Positions 22,483-34,308 of a stretch of DNA of 64,000 bases are shown here, one piece after another (the stretch's first letter is position 1; each line of letters opens with the position of its first letter). Source of the stretch: Pleurodeles waltl (Eukaryota; Chordata; Amphibia; Caudata; Salamandridae); assembly GCF_031143425.1 (NCBI RefSeq), contig NC_090448.1, positions 330,596,177 through 330,660,176 of the forward strand. The letters run 5' to 3'. Below the pieces are notes generated by a model. It saw only the letters and a list, made by a program, of their open reading frames with translations, was not told the DNA's origin and searched no databases. Position numbers and translations under genes: made by a program.

Positions 22483-23190
22483 CACAAGTCACCCCATCTT
22501 GGATTCCCCTAGGTCTCTAGTTTTAAAAAATGCACAGGTTTGGTAGGTTTCCAGAGGTGCAGGCTGAGCTAGGGGCCAAAATCTACAGGTAGACACTTTG
22601 CAAAAAACACCCCTGTTTTCTGTAAAAAAATTGGGATGTGTCCACGTTGTGTTTTGGGCCATTTCCTTTCATGGGCGCTAGGCCTACCCACACAAGTGAG
22701 GTACCATTTTTATCGGGAGACATGGGGGAACGCTGGGTGGAAGGAAATTTGTGGCTCCTTTCTGATTCCAGAACTTTCTGTCACCAAAATGTGAGGAAAA
22801 TGTGTTTTCTTTTTTAGCCACATTTTGAGGTTTGCAAAGGATTCTGGGTAACAGAACCTGGTCAGAGCCCCACAAGTCACCCCATCTTGGATTCCCCTAG
22901 GACTCTAGTTTTCAAAAATGGACAGGTTCGATAGGTTTCCCTAGGTGCCAGCTGAGCTAGGGGTCAAAATCTACAGGTAGGCACTTTGCAAAAAACACCT
23001 CTGTTTTCTGTAAAAAAATTGGGATGTGTCCACGTTGTGTTTTGGGCCATTTCCTTTCGTTGGCGCTAGGCCTACCCACACAAGTGAGGTACCATTTTTA
23101 TCGGGAGCCTTGGAGGAACACTGGGTGGAAGGAAATTTGTGGCTCCTCTCAGATTCCAGAACTTTCTGTCACCGAAATGTGAGGAAAATG
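22483..23190 (+). repeat. Two-unit tandem duplication, copy 2
   Basis: All the markers of the preceding block recur at an offset of 771 bp. The match ends in the second A-type unit near 23,190. There the left copy has GTGTTTTTTAGCC and this copy has TGTTTTTTTTAGCC followed by GTTTGCATAAGATTC. That change marks the entry into the four-unit duplication that follows. Confidence 0.85.
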
Positions 23191-24661
23191 TTTTTTTTTA
23201 GCCAAATTTTGAGGTTTGCATAAGATTCTGGGTAACAGAACCTGGTCAGAGCCCCACAAGTCACCCCATCTTGGATTCCCCTAGGTCTCTAGTTTTAAAA
23301 AATTCACAGGTTTTGTAGGTTTCCAGAGGTGCCGGCTGAGCTGGGGGCCAAAATCTACAGGTAGACACTTTGCAAAAAACACCCCTGTTTTCTGTAAAAA
23401 AATTGGGATGTGTCCACGTTGTGTTTTGGGCCATTTCCTTTCATGGGTGTTAGGCCTACCCACACAAGTGAGGTACCATTTTTATCGGGAGACATGGGGG
23501 AATGGTGGGTAGAAGGAAATTTGTGGCTCCTTTCAGATTCCAGAACTTTCTGTCACCGAAATGTGAGGAAAATGTGTTTTTTAGCAAAGATTGAGGTTTG
23601 CAAAGGATTCTGGGTAACAGAACCTGGTCAGGGCCCCACAAGTCACCCCATCTTGGATTCCCCTAGATCTCTAGTTTTGAAAAATGCACAGGTTTGGTAG
23701 GTTTCCCTAGGTGCCGGCTGAGCTAGGGGCCAAAATCTACAGGTAGGCACTTCGCAAAAAACACCTCTGTTTTCTGTAAAAAAATTGGGATGTGTCCATG
23801 TTGTGTTTTGGGCCATATCCTTTCATGGGCGCTAGGCCTACCCACACAAGTGAGGTACCATTCTTATCGGGAGACTTGGGGGAACGCTGGGTGGAAGGAA
23901 ATTTGTGGCTCCTCTCAGATTCCAGAACTTTCTGTCATCGAAATGTGAGGAAAATGTGTTTTTTTAGCCAAATTTTGAGGTCTGCAAAGGATTCTGGGTA
24001 ACAGAACCTGGTCAGAGCCCCACAAGCCACCCCATCTTGGATTCCCCTAGGTCTCTAGTTTTCAGAAATGCACAGGGTTGTAGGTTTCCCTAGGTGCCGG
24101 CTGAGCTAGGGGCCAACATCTACAGGTAGGCACTTTGCAAAAAACACCTCTGTTTTCTGTAAAAAAATTGGGATGTGTCCACGTTGTGTTTTGGGCCATT
24201 TCCTTTCGTGGGCGCTAGGCCTACCCACACAAGTGAGGTACCATTTTTATTGGGAGACTTGGAGGAAAACTGGGTGGAAGGAAATTTGTGGCTCCTCTCA
24301 GATTCCAGAACTTTCTGTCACCGAAATGTGAGGAAAATGTGTTTTTTAGCCAAATTTTGAGGATTGCAAAGGATTCTCTGTAACAGAACCTGGTCAGAGC
24401 CCCACAAGTCACCCCATCTTGGATTCCCCTAGATCTCTAGTTTTCAAAAATGCACAGGTTTGGTAGGTTTCCCTAGGTGCTGGCTGAGCTAGGGGCCAAC
24501 ATCTACAGGTAGGCACTTTGCAAAAAACACCTCTGTTTTCTGTAAAAAAATTGGGATGTGTCCACGTTGTGTTTTGGGCCATTTCCTTTCGTGGGCGCTA
24601 GGCCTACCCACACAAGTGAGGTACCATTTTTATCAGGAGACTTGGGGGAACGCTGGGTGGA
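23130..24661 (+). repeat. Four-unit tandem duplication, copy 1 (1,532 bp)
   Basis: Shared markers, in order, are GTTTGCATAAGATTC, AAATTCACAGGTTTTG, GAGCTGGGGGCC, CATGGGTGTTAGG, GGGGGAATGGTGGGTAG, TTAGCAAAGATTG, GTTTTGAAAAATG, GGGCCATATCC, GAGGTCTGC, GGGTTGTAGG and ATTTTTATTGGG. Known differences from copy 2 are single bases: CAGGGCCCC at 23,631, GTGCCGGC at 23,332 and GGAAAACTGG at 24,266. The block end overlaps the next copy's start by design, because the join lies in near-identical sequence. Confidence 0.85.
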
Positions 24662-26163
24662 AGGAAATTTGTGGCTCCTCTCAGATTCCAGAACTTTCTG
24701 TCACCGAAATGTGAGGAAAATGTTTTTTTTTAGCCAAATTTTGAGGTTTGCATAAGATTCTGGGTAACAGAACCTGGTCAGAGCCCCACAAGTCACCCCA
24801 TCTTGGATTCCCCTAGGTCTCTAGTTTTAAAAAATTCACAGGTTTTGTAGGTTTCCAGAGGTGCCGACTGAGCTGGGGGCCAAAATCTACAGGTAGACAC
24901 TTTGCAAAAAACACCCCTGTTTTCTGTAAAAAAATTGGGATGTGTCCACGTTGTGTTTTGGGCCATTTCCTTTCATGGGTGTTAGGCCTACCCACACAAG
25001 TGAGGTACCATTTTTATCGGGAGACATGGGGGAATGGTGGGTAGAAGGAAATTTGTGGCTCCTTTCAGATTCCAGAACTTTCTGTCACCGAAATGTGAGG
25101 AAAATGTGTTTTTTAGCAAAGATTGAGGTTTGCAAAGGATTCTGGGTAACAGAACCTGGTCAGAGCCCCACAAGTCACCCCATCTTGGATTCCCCTAGAT
25201 CTCTAGTTTTGAAAAATGCACAGGTTTGGTAGGTTTCCCTAGGTGCCGGCTGAGCTAGGGGCCAAAATCTACAGGTAGGCACTTCGCAAAAAACACCTTT
25301 GTTTTCTGTAAAAAAATTGGGATGTGTCCATGTTGTGTTTTGGGCCATATCCTTTCATGGGCGCTAGGCCTACCCACACAAGTGAGGTACCATTCTTATC
25401 GGGAGACTTGGGGGAACGCTGGGTGGAAGGAAATTTGTGGCTCCTCTCAGATTCCAGAACTTTCTGTCATCGAAATGTGAGGAAAATGTGTTTTTTTAGC
25501 CAAATTTTGAGGTCTGCAAAGGATTCTGGGTAACAGAACCTGGTCAGAGCCCCACAAGCCACCCCATCTTGGATTCCCCTAGGTCTCTAGTTTTCAGAAA
25601 TGCACAGGGTTGTAGGTTTCCCTAGGTGCCGGCTGAGCTAGGGGCCAACATCTACAGGTAGGCACTTTGCAAAAAACACCTCTGTTTTCTGTAAAAAAAT
25701 TGGGATGTGTCCACGTTGTGTTTTGGGCCATTTCCTTTCGTGGGCGCTAGGCCTACCCACACAAGTGAGGTACCATTTTTATTGGGAGACTTGGAGGAAC
25801 ACTGGGTGGAAGGAAATTTGTGGCTCCTCTCAGATTCCAGAACTTTCTGTCACCGAAATGTGAGGAAAATGTGTTTTTTAGCCAAATTTTGAGGATTGCA
25901 AAGGATTCTCTGTAACAGAACCTGGTCAGAGCCCCACAAGTCACCCCATCTTGGATTCCCCTAGATCTCTAGTTTTCAAAAATGCACAGGTTTGGTAGGT
26001 TTCCCTAGGTGCTGGCTGAGCTAGGGGCCAACATCTACAGGTAGGCACTTTGCAAAAAACACCTCTGTTTTCTGTAAAAAAATTGGGATGTGTCCACGTT
26101 GTGTTTTGGGCCATTTCCTTTCGTGGGCGCTAGGCCTACCCACACAAGTGAGGTACCATTTTT
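24662..26163 (+). repeat. Four-unit tandem duplication, copy 2
   Basis: This copy repeats the marker order of copy 1 at an offset of 1,532 bp. Its upstream join carries ATCAGGAGAC at 24,633, which also marks 54.97 and 58.43 kb. About 24,560-26,860 recurs at 54,900-57,200 (offset 30,342, 79 units). The same ordered group is therefore present three to four times in the window. Confidence 0.84.
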
Positions 26164-27344
26164 ATCGGGAGACTTGGAGGAAAGCTGGGTGGAAGGAAAT
26201 TTGTGGCTCCTCTCAGATTCCAGAACTTTCTGTCACCGAAATGTGAGGAAAATGTGTTTTTTAGCCACATTTTGAGGTTTGCAAAGGATTCGGGGTAACA
26301 GAACCTGGTCAGAGCCCCACAAGTCACCCCATCTTGGATTCCCCTAGATCTCTAGTTTTAAAAAATGCACAGGTTTGGTAGGTTTCCCTAGGTGCCGGCT
26401 GAGCTAGGGGCCAAAATCTACAGGTAGGCACTTCGCAAAAAACACCTCTGTTTTCTGTAAAAAAAATTGGGATGTGTCCATGTTGTGTTTTGGGCCATTT
26501 CCTTTCATGGGCGCTAGGCCTACCCACACAAGTGAGGTACCATTCTTATCGGGAGAGTTGGGGGAACGCTGGGTGGAAGGAAATGTGTGGCTCCTCTCAG
26601 ATTCCAGAACTTTCTGTCATAGAAATGTGAGGAAAATGTGTTTTTTTTTTACCCAAATTTTGAGGTTTGCAAAGGATTCTGGGTAACAGAACCTGGTCAG
26701 AGCCCCACAAGCCACCCCATCTTGGATTCCCCTAGGTCTCTAGTTTTCAGAAATGCACAGGGTTGGTAGGTTTCCCTAGGTGCCGGCTGAGCTAGGGGCC
26801 AACATCTACAGGTAGGCACTTTGCAAAAAACACCTCTGTTTTCTGTAAAAAAAATTGGGATGTGTCCACGTTGTGTTTTGGGCCATTTCCTTTCGTGGGC
26901 GCTAGGCCTACCCACACAAGTGAGGTACCATTTTTATCGGGAGACTTGGAGCAACGCTGGGTGGAAGGAAATTTGTGGCTCCTCTCAGATTCCAGAACTT
27001 TCTGTCACCGAAATGTGAGGAAAATGTGTTTTTTAGCCAAATTTTGAGGTTTGCAAAGGATTCTGGGTAAGAGAACCTGTTCAGAGGCCCACAAGTCACC
27101 CCATCTTGGATTCCCCTAGATCTCTAGTTTTAAAAAATGCACAGGTTTGGTAGGTTTCCCTATGTGCCGGCTGAGCTACGGGCCAAAATCTACAGGTAGG
27201 CACTTCGCAAAAAACACCTCTGTTTTCTGTAAAAAAATTGGGATGTGTCCATGTTGTGTTTTGGGCCATATCCTTTCATGGGCGCTAGGCCTACCCACAC
27301 AAGTGAGGTACCATTCTTATCGGGAGACTTGGGGGAACGCTGGG
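26164..27344 (+). repeat. Linking units before the 7 kb duplication
   Basis: Three units are present. The first is an A unit with GGAGGAAAGC and GGATTCGGGG. The second is a B unit with GAGAGTTGGGGG, GGAAATGTGTGG and TTTTACCCAAATT. The third is an A unit with GGAGCAACGC and ACCTGTTCAGAGGCCC. The same trio occurs at 28,011, 34,928, 59,503 and 61,424. The B unit here reads CATAGAAATG at 26,619 instead of CATCGAAATG. A unit with CTGAGCTACGGGCC follows (27,170, shared only with 60,583). Confidence 0.8.
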
Positions 27345-30300
27345 TGGAAGGAAATTTGTGGCTCCTCTCAGATTCCAGAACTTTCTGTCATTGAAATGTG
27401 AGGAAAATGTGTTTTTTTAGCCAAATTTTGAGGTCTGCAAAGGATTCTGGGTAACAGAACCTGGTCAGAGCCCCACAAGCCACCCCATCTTGGATTCCCC
27501 TAGGTCTCTAGTTTTCAGAAATGCACAGGGTTGTAGGTTTCCCTAGGTGCCGGCTGAGCTAGGGGCCAACATCTACAGGTAGGCACTTTGCAAAAAACAC
27601 CTCTGTTTTCTGTAAAAAAATTGGGATGTGTCCACGTTGTGTTTTGGGCCATTTCCTTTCGTGGGCGCTAGGCCTACCCACACAAGTGAGGTACCATGTT
27701 TATTGGGAGACTTGGAGGAACACTGGGTGGAAGGAAATTTGTGGCTCCTCTCAGATTCCAGAACTTTCTGTCACCGAAATGTGAGGAAAATGTGTTTTTT
27801 AGCCAAATTTTGAGGATTGCAAAGGATTCTCTGTAACAGAACCTGGTCAGAGCCCCACAAGTCACCCCATCTTGTATTCCCCTAGATCTCTAGTTTTCAA
27901 AAATGCACAGGTTTGGTAGGTTTCCCTAGGTGCTGGCTGGGCTAGGGGCCAACATCTACAGGTAGGCACTTTGCAAAAAACACCTCTGTTTTCTGTAAAA
28001 AAATTGGGATGTGTCCACGTTGTGTTTTGGGCCATTTCCTTTCGTGGGCGCTAGGCCTACCCACACAAGTGAGGTACCATTTTTATCGGGAGACTTGGAG
28101 GAAAGCTGGGTGGAAGGAAATTTGTGGCTCCTCTCAGATTCCAGAACTTTCTGTCACCGAAATGTGAGGAAAATGTGTTTTTTAGCCACATTTTGAGGTT
28201 TGCAAAGGATTCGGGGTAACAGAACCTGGTCAGAGCCCCACAAGTCACCCCATCTTGGATTCCCCTAGATCTCTAGTTTTAAAAAATGCACAGGTTTGGT
28301 AGGTTTCCCTAGGTGCCGGCTGAGCTAGGGGCCAAAATCTACAGGTAGGCACTTCGCAAAAAACACCTCTGTTTTCTGTAAAAAAATTGTGATGTGTCCA
28401 TGTTGTGTTTTGGGCCATTTCCTTTCATGGGCGCTAGGCCTACCCACACAAGTGAGGTACCATTCTTATCGGGAGAGTTGGGGGAACGCTGGGTGGAAGG
28501 AAATGTGTGGCTCCTCTCAGATTCCAGAACTTTCTGTCATCGAAATGTGAGGAAAATGTGTTTTTTTTTTACCCAAATTTTGAGGTTTGCAAAGGATTCT
28601 GGGTAACAGAACCTGGTCAGAGCCCCACAAGCCACCCCATCTTGGATTCCCCTAGGTCTCTAGTTTTCAGAAATGCACAGGGTTGGTAGGTTTCCCTAGG
28701 TGCCGGCTGAGCTAGGGGCCAACATCTACAGGTAGGCACTTTGCAAAAAACACCTCTGTTTTCTGTAAAAAAAATTGGGATGTGTCCACGTTGTGTTTTG
28801 GGCCATTTCCTTTCGTGGGCGCTAGGCCTACCCACACAAGTGAGGTACCATTTTTATCGGGAGACTTGGAGCAACGCTGGGTGGAAGGAAATTTGTGGCT
28901 CCTCTCAGATTCCAGAACTTTCTGTCACCGAAATGTGAGGAAAATGTGTTTTTTAGCCAAATTTTGAGGTTTGCAAAGGATTCTGGGTAAGAGAACCTGT
29001 TCAGAGGCCCACAAGTCACCCCATCTTGGATTCCCCTAGATCTCTAGTTTTAAAAAATGCACAGGTTTGGTAGGTTTCCCTATGTGCCGGCTGAGCTAGG
29101 GGCCAAAATCTACATGTAGGCACTTCGCAAAAAACACCTCTGTTTTCTTTAAAAAAATTGGGATGTGTCCATGTTGTGTTTTGGGCCATTTCCTTTCATG
29201 GGCGCTAGGCCTACCCACACAAGTGAGGTACCATTCTTATCGGGAGATTTGCAGGAACGCTGGGTGGAAGGAAATTTGTGGCTCCTCTCAGATTCCAGAA
29301 CTTTCTGTCACCGAAATGTGAGGAAAATGTTTTTTTTTAGCCAAATTTTGGGGTTTGCAAAAGATTCTGGGTAACACAACCTGGTCAGAGCCCCACAAGT
29401 CACCCCATCTTGGATTACCCTAGGTCTCTAGTTTTAAAAAATGCACAGGTTTGGTAGGTTTCCCTAGGTGCCGACTGAGCTAGGGGCCAAAATCTACAGG
29501 TAGACACTTTGCAAAAAACACCTCTGTTTTCTGTAAAACAATTGGGATGTGTCCACGTTGTGTTTTGGGCCATTTCTTTCATGGGCGCTAGGCCTACCCA
29601 CACAAGTGAGGTACCATTCTTATCGGGAGACTTGGGGGGACGCTGGGTGGAAGGACATTTGTGGCTCCTCTCAGATTCCAGAACTTTCTGTCACCGAAAT
29701 GTGAGGAAAATGTTTTTTTTTAGCCAAATTTTGAGGTTTGCAAAAGTTTCTGGGTAACAGAACCTGGTCAGAGCCCCACAAGTCACCCCATCTTGGATTC
29801 CCCTTGGTCTCTAGTTTTAAAAAATTCACAGGTTTGGTAGGTTTCCCGAGGTGCCGGCTGAGCTAGGGGCCAAAATCTACAGGTAGACACTTTGCAAAAA
29901 ACACCTCTGTTTTCTGTAAAAAAATTGGGATGTGTCCACGTTGTGTTTTGGGCCATTTCCTTTCATGGGCGCTAGGCCTACCCACACAAGTGAGGTACCA
30001 TTTTTATCGGGAGACATGGGGGAACGCTGGGTGGAAGGAAATTTGTGGCTCCTTTCAGATTCCAGAACTTTCTGTCACCAAAATGGGAGGAAAATGTGTT
30101 TTTTTTTTAGCCACATTTTGATGTTTGCAAAGGATTCTGGGTAACAGAACCTGGTCAGAGCCCCACAAGTCACCCCATCTTGGATTCCCCTAGATCTCTA
30201 GTTTTCAAAAATGCACAGGTTTGGTAGGTTTCCCTAGGGGCCGGCTGTGCTAGGGGCCAAAATCTACAGGTAGGCACTTTGCAAAAAACACCTCTGTTTT

Positions 30301-33300
30301 CTGTAAAAAAATTGGGATGTGTCCATGTTGTGTTTTGGGCCATTTCCTTTCATGGGCGCTATGCCTACCCACACAAGTGAGGTACCTTTCTTATCGGGAG
30401 ACTTGGGGGAACGCTGGGTGGGAGGAAATTTGTGGCTCCTCTGAGATTCCAGAACTTTCTGTCATCGAAATGTGAGGAAAATGTGTTTTTTTAGCCAAAT
30501 TATGAGGTTTGCAAAGGATACTGGGTAACAGAACCTGGTCAGAGCCCCACAAGCCACCCCATCTTGGATTCCCCTATGTCTCTAGTTTTCAGAAATGCAC
30601 AGGGTTGGTAGGTTTTCCTAGGTGCCGGCTGAGCTAGGGGCCAACATCTACAGGTAGGCACTTTGCAAAAAACACCTCTGTTTTCTGTCAAAAAAAATTG
30701 GGATGTGTCCACGTTGTGTTTTGGGCCATTTCCTTTCGTGGGCGCTAGGCCTACCCACACAAGTGAGGTACCATTTTTATCGGGAGACTTGGAGAAACGC
30801 TGGGTGGAAGGAAATTTGTGGCTCCTCTCAGATTCCAGAACTTTCTGTCACCGAAATGTGAGGAAAATGTGTTTTTTAGCCAAATATTGAGGTTTGCAAA
30901 GGATTCTGGGTAACAGAACCATGTCAGAGCCCCACAAGTCACCCCATCTTGGATTCCCCTAGATCTCTAGTTTTAAAAAATGCACAGGTTTGGTAGGTTT
31001 CCCTAGGTGCCGGCTGAGCTAGGGGCCAAAATCTACAGGTAGGCACTTCGCAAAAAACACCTCTGTTTTCTGTAAAAAAATTGGGATGTGTCCATGTTGT
31101 GTTTTGGGCCATTTCCTTTCATGGGCGCTAGGCCTACCCACACAAGTGAGGTACCATTCTTATCGGGAGACTTGGGGGAACGCTGGGTGGAAGGAAATTT
31201 TTGGCTCCTCTCAGATTCCAGAACTTTCTGTCATCGAAATGTGAGGAAAATGTGTTTTTTTTAGCCAAATTTTGAGGTTTGCAAAGGATTCTGGGTAACA
31301 GAACCTGGTCAGAGCCCCACAAGCCACCCCATCTTGGATTCCCCTAGGTCTCTAGTTTTCAGAAATGCACAGGGTTGGTAGGTTTCCCTAGGTGCCGGCT
31401 GAGCTAGGGGCCAACATCTACAGGTAGGCACTTGGCAAAAAACACCTCTGTTTTCTGTAAAAAAATTGGGATGTGTCCACGTTGTGTTTTGGGCCATTTC
31501 CTTTCGTGGGCGCTAGGCCTACCCGCACAAGTGAGGTACCATTTTTATCGGGAGACTTGGAGGAATGCTGGGGGGAAGGAAATTTGTGGCTCCTCTCAGG
31601 TTCCAGAACTTTCTGTTACCGAAATGTGAGGAAAATGTGTTTTTTAGCCAAATTTTGAGGTTTTCAAAGGATTCTGGGTAACAGAACCTGGTCAGAGCCC
31701 CACAAGTCACCCCATCTTGGATTCCCCTAGGTCTCTAGTTTTAAAAAATTCACAGGTTTGGTAGGTTTCCCGAGGTGCCGGCTGAGCTAGGGGCCAAAAT
31801 CTACAGGTAGACACTTTGCAAAAAACACCCGTTTTCTGTAAAAAAAATTGGGATGTGTCCACGTTGTGTTTTGGGCCATTTCCTTTCATGGGCGCTAGGC
31901 CTACCCACACAAGTGAGGTACCATTTTTATCGGGAGACATGGGGGAACGCTGGGTGGAAGGAAATTTGTGGCTCCTTTCAGATTCCAGAACTTTCTGTCA
32001 CCAAAATGGGAGGAAAATGTGTTTTTTTTTAGCCACATTTTGAGGTTTGCAAAGGATTCTGGGTAACAGAACCTGGTCAGAGCCCCACAAGTCACCCCAT
32101 CTTGGATTCCCCTAGGACTCTAGTTTTCAAAAATGCACAGGTTTGGTAGGTTTCCCTAGGGGCCGGCTGAGCTAGGGGTCAAAATCTACAGGTAGGCACT
32201 TTGCAAAAAACACCTCTGTTTTCTGTAAAAAAAATTGGGATGTGTCCACGTTGTGTTTTGGGCCATTTCCTTTTGTGGGCGCTAGGCCTACCCACACAAG
32301 TGAGGTACCATTTTTATCGGGAGACTTGGAGGAACACTGGGTGGAAGGAAATTTGTGGCTCCTCTCAGATTCCAGAACTTTCTGTCACAGAAATGTGAGG
32401 AAAATGAGTTTTTTAGCCAAATTTTGAGGTTTGCAAAGGATTCTGGGTAACAGAACCTGGTCAGAGCCCCACAAGCCACCCCATCTTGGATTTCCCTATG
32501 TCTCTAGTTTTCAGAAATGCACAGGGTTGGTAGGTTTTCCTAGGTGCCGGCTGAGCTAGGGGCCAACATCTACAGGTAGGCACTTTGCAAAAAACATCTC
32601 TGTTTTCTGTAAAAGAAAATTGGGATGTGTCCACGTTGTGTTTTGGGCCATTTCCTTTCGTGGGCGCTAGGCCTACCCACACAAGTGAGGTACCATTTTT
32701 ATCGGGAGACTTGGAGGAACGCTGGGTGGAAGGAAATTTGTGGCTCCTCTCAGATTCCAGAACTTTCTGTCACCGAAATGTGAGGAAAATGTGTTTTTTA
32801 GCCAAATATTGAGGTTTGCAAAGGATTCTGGGTAACAGAACCTGGTCAGAGCCCCACAAATCACCCCATCTTGGATTCCCCTAGATCTCTAGTTTTCAAA
32901 AATGCACAGGTTTGGTAGGATTCCCTAGGTGCCGGCTGAGCTAGGGGCCAAAATCTACAGGTAGGCACTTCGCAAAAAACACCTCTGTTTTCTGTAAAAA
33001 AATTGGGATGTGTCCATGTTGTGTTTTGGGCCATTTCCTTTCATGGGCGCTAGGCCTACCCACACAAGTGAGGTACCATTCTTATCGGGAGACTTGGGGG
33101 AACGCTGGGTGGAAGGAAATTTGTGGCTCCTCTCAGATTCCAGAACTTTCTGTCATCGAAATGTGAGGAAAATTTGTTTTTTTTTAGCCAAATTTTGAGG
33201 TTTGCAAAGGATTCTGGGTAACAGAACCTGGTCAGAGCCCCACAAGCCACACCATCTTGGATTCCCCTAGGTCTCTAGTTTTCAGAAATGCACAGGGTTG

Positions 33301-34258
33301 GTAGTTTTCCCTAGGTGCCGGCTGAGCTAGGGGCCAACATCTACAGGTAGGCACTTGGCATAAAACACCTCTGTTTTCTGTAAAAAAATTGGGATGTGTC
33401 CACGTTGTGTTTTGGGCCATTTCCTTTTGTGGGCGCTAGGCCTACCCGCACAAGTGAGGTACCATTTTTATCGGGAGACTTGGAGGAATGCTGGGGGGAA
33501 GGAAATTTGTGGCTCCTCTCAGGTTCCAGAACTTTCTGTTACCGAAATGTGAGGAAAATGTGTTTTTTAGCCACATTTTGAGGTTTTCAAAGGATTCTGG
33601 GTAACAGAACCTGGTCAGAGCCCCACAAGTCACCCCATCTTGGATTCCCCTAGATCTCTAGTTTTCAAAAATGCACAGGTTTGGTAGGTTTCCCTAGGTG
33701 CCGGCTGAGCTAGGGGCCAAAATCTACAGGTAGGCACTTCGCAAAAAACACCTCTGTTTTCTGTAAAGAAATTGGGATGTGTCCATGTTGTGTTTTGGGC
33801 CATTTCCTTTCATGGGCGCTAGGCCTACCCACACAAGTGAGGTACCATTCTTATCGGGAGACTTGCGGGAATGCTGGGTGGAAGCAAATTTGTGGCTCCT
33901 CTCAGATTCCAGAACTCTGTCATCGAAATGTGAGGAAAATGTGTTTTTTTTAGCCAAATTTTGAGGTTTGGAAAGGATTCTGGGTAACAGAACCTGGTCA
34001 GAGCCCCACAAGCCACCCCATCTTGGATTCCCCTAGGTCTCTAGTTTTCAGAAATGCACAGGGTTGGTAGGTTTCCCTAGGTGCCGGCTGAGCTAGGGGC
34101 CAACATCTACAGGTAGGCACTTTGCAAAAAACACCTCTGTTTTCTGTAAAAAAATTGGGATGTGTCCACGTTGTGTTTTGGGCCATTTCCTTTCGTGGGC
34201 GCTAGGCCTACCCACACAAGTGAGGTACCATTTTTATCGGGAGACTTGGAGGAAAGCT
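27345..34258 (+). repeat. About 7 kb higher-order block, copy 1 (18 units)
   Basis: This block recurs directly downstream. From 27,390 to about 30,190 the offset is 6,917 bp (18 units). From about 30,370 to 34,243 it is 7,300 bp (19 units). Rare markers confirm the pairing: CATTGAAATG (27,390 and 34,308 only), CATCTTGTATTCC (27,868 and 34,786), AATTGTGATGTG (28,388 and 35,305), GGAAGGACATTTG, GTTTGCAAAAGTTTC, GTACCTTTC, CTGTCAAAAAAAATTGG, CACCCGTTTTC, GTAAAAGAAAATTGG and GGAAGCAAATTTG. Differences between copies are few and scattered, such as GGATTACCC at 29,414 and ATTTTTGGC at 31,197. One unit present in copy 2 is missing here. Confidence 0.88.
30190..30370 (+). repeat. Patchwork join replacing one whole unit
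   Basis: Copy 2 has two successive units here, X (from about 37,110) and Y (from about 37,490). Copy 1 has one unit that alternates between them: AGATCTC as in Y, CCTAGGGGCC as in X, CTGTGCTAGGGGCC as in Y, CACTTTGCAAAAAACACC as in X, then CATGTTG and CTATGCC as in Y. A single crossover would give one switch only. Alternation suggests mismatch repair of a heteroduplex, or several exchange events. Individual point mutations could mimic some of the switches. Confidence 0.6.
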
Positions 34259-34308
34259 GGGTGGAAGGAAATTTGTGGCTCCTCTCAGATTCCAGAACTT
34301 TCTGTCAT
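34186..34308 (+). repeat. Hybrid unit at the join between the two 7 kb copies
   Basis: The left part reads TTCGTGGG, CATTTTTATCGGG and TTGGAGGAAAGCTGG, which is type A. The right part reads CATTGAAATG, a T7 run and GAGGTCTGC, which matches the type B unit at 27,390-27,425. The CATTG variant is found only at these two places. The crossover therefore lies between about 34,259 and 34,307, in sequence identical in both parents. This is the diagnostic join of a tandem duplication formed by unequal exchange in register. Confidence 0.82.
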
